This document shows, one piece after another, positions 21,985-22,081 of a DNA stretch of 22,081 nt. The stretch spans positions 1 through 22,081 of the forward strand of contig URKW01000021.1 of NCBI GenBank assembly GCA_900548615.1, in the 5' to 3' direction. The notes under the pieces were generated by a model that saw only the letters and a program-made list of their open reading frames with translations, had not been told where the DNA came from and searched no databases. Both the position numbers and the translations under genes were made by a program. The stretch comes from an uncultured Eubacteriales bacterium (lineage in GTDB: Bacteria; Bacillota; Clostridia; Oscillospirales; Oscillospiraceae). Position 1 is the stretch's first letter, and the number at the start of each line of letters is the position of its first letter.

Positions 21985-22081
21985 GTTGTGACCTCCTCCC
22001 ATCCATATACACCCGGCTCCCACACATTGTTGTCACAGGTGCTGCGCCATGTTTTGCCGCCGTGTGTCACCTTGTCGCCTG
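21981..22081 (-). CDS. Phage tail or lysis protein, C-terminal carbohydrate-binding end (partial)
   Basis: Only the last 32 codons lie in the window. They read GDKVTHGGKTWRSTCDNNVW and then EPGVYGWEEVTT before TGA. The pattern (GDxVxxxGKxWxS…DNxxWxPG…WxEV) is the small aromatic-rich carbohydrate-binding module (CBM5/12-like) that often ends phage tail fibres, baseplate proteins or endolysins of Firmicutes. It overlaps the XhlA-like start by four bases, so it is the upstream member of the same late operon. The catalytic or structural part is off the right edge; whether it is the missing endolysin or a tail protein cannot be told here. Confidence 0.75.
   Translation of the reverse strand, partial: GDKVTHGGKTWRSTCDNNVWEPGVYGWEEVTT

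Larger units (their letters stand above)
12459..22081. mobile_element. Prophage, late-gene end (partial; continues beyond the window)
   Basis: From the break in cotJC onward the genes are phage-like: a moron-type unit at the boundary, then leftward-reading polyvalent protein, peptidoglycan-binding-like repeat protein, holin, XhlA-like protein and a carbohydrate-binding tail-gene end. Late genes running toward the element boundary, with a moron between them and the att site, are the usual layout of the integrase-distal end of a prophage. No integrase, capsid, portal or terminase gene is inside the window; they should lie to the right. The left boundary is inferred only from where cotJC homology stops; I cannot see an att duplication. 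Confidence 0.72.

Noticed and set aside
1..22081. CRISPR arrays, tRNA, rRNA and insertion sequences
   Set aside because: No spaced short repeats, cloverleaf or rRNA-like segments, and no transposase frames were seen.

Overview
The window reads as chromosome of a spore-forming, Gram-positive gut Clostridium relative, most likely Oscillospiraceae (Oscillibacter/Dysosmobacter/Flavonifractor-like). The evidence is a cotJ spore-coat operon, the sporulation amidase cwlD, a phosphate butyryltransferase, a transketolase split into two polypeptides, strong AGGAGG ribosome binding sites and many perfect intrinsic terminators. The left 12.4 kb is ordinary host sequence; the right 9.6 kb is the late end of a prophage that runs off the window.

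Host part, left to right. An ECF sigma factor and its membrane zinc-finger anti-sigma factor overlap (69-1299, minus). A transketolase N-half/C-half pair with a small zinc-ribbon gene follows (1402-3370, minus). Divergent from it is a metal-resistance operon (3474-6450, plus): an SmtB/CzrA-type ArsR repressor with a visible palindromic operator on its own promoter, a His/Cys-rich Zn/Cd/Pb P-type ATPase, and a small Amidase_6 protein. Next come a Xer-type tyrosine recombinase (6465-7496, minus) and a 0.6 kb gene-free stretch holding a possible structured RNA, a 28-bp palindrome and terminators. Then follow phosphate butyryltransferase (8113-9015, minus), a small basic membrane protein (9218-9526, plus), radA with cwlD (9567-11659, minus), and the divergent cotJ operon (11812-12518, plus), in which CotJA and CotJB are one fused protein.

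The third cotJ gene, cotJC (manganese catalase-like coat protein), keeps only its first ~32 codons and then runs into foreign sequence and a terminator. Directly after it come a self-contained promoter-gene-terminator unit for a zinc-binding membrane protein (12572-13483, plus, moron-like) and then, on the minus strand, phage genes: a 2118-residue polyvalent protein with a zincin protease motif, a 481-residue repeat protein with peptidoglycan-binding-like units, a holin, an XhlA-like membrane protein, and the carbohydrate-binding tail end of another gene cut by the window edge. The simplest reading is a prophage whose late-gene end lies inside cotJC. If the 3' part of cotJC lies at the far end, this could be a sporulation gene split by an excisable element, like sigK/skin or spsM/SPbeta. 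That is the most interesting hypothesis here; its far end and integrase are outside the window.
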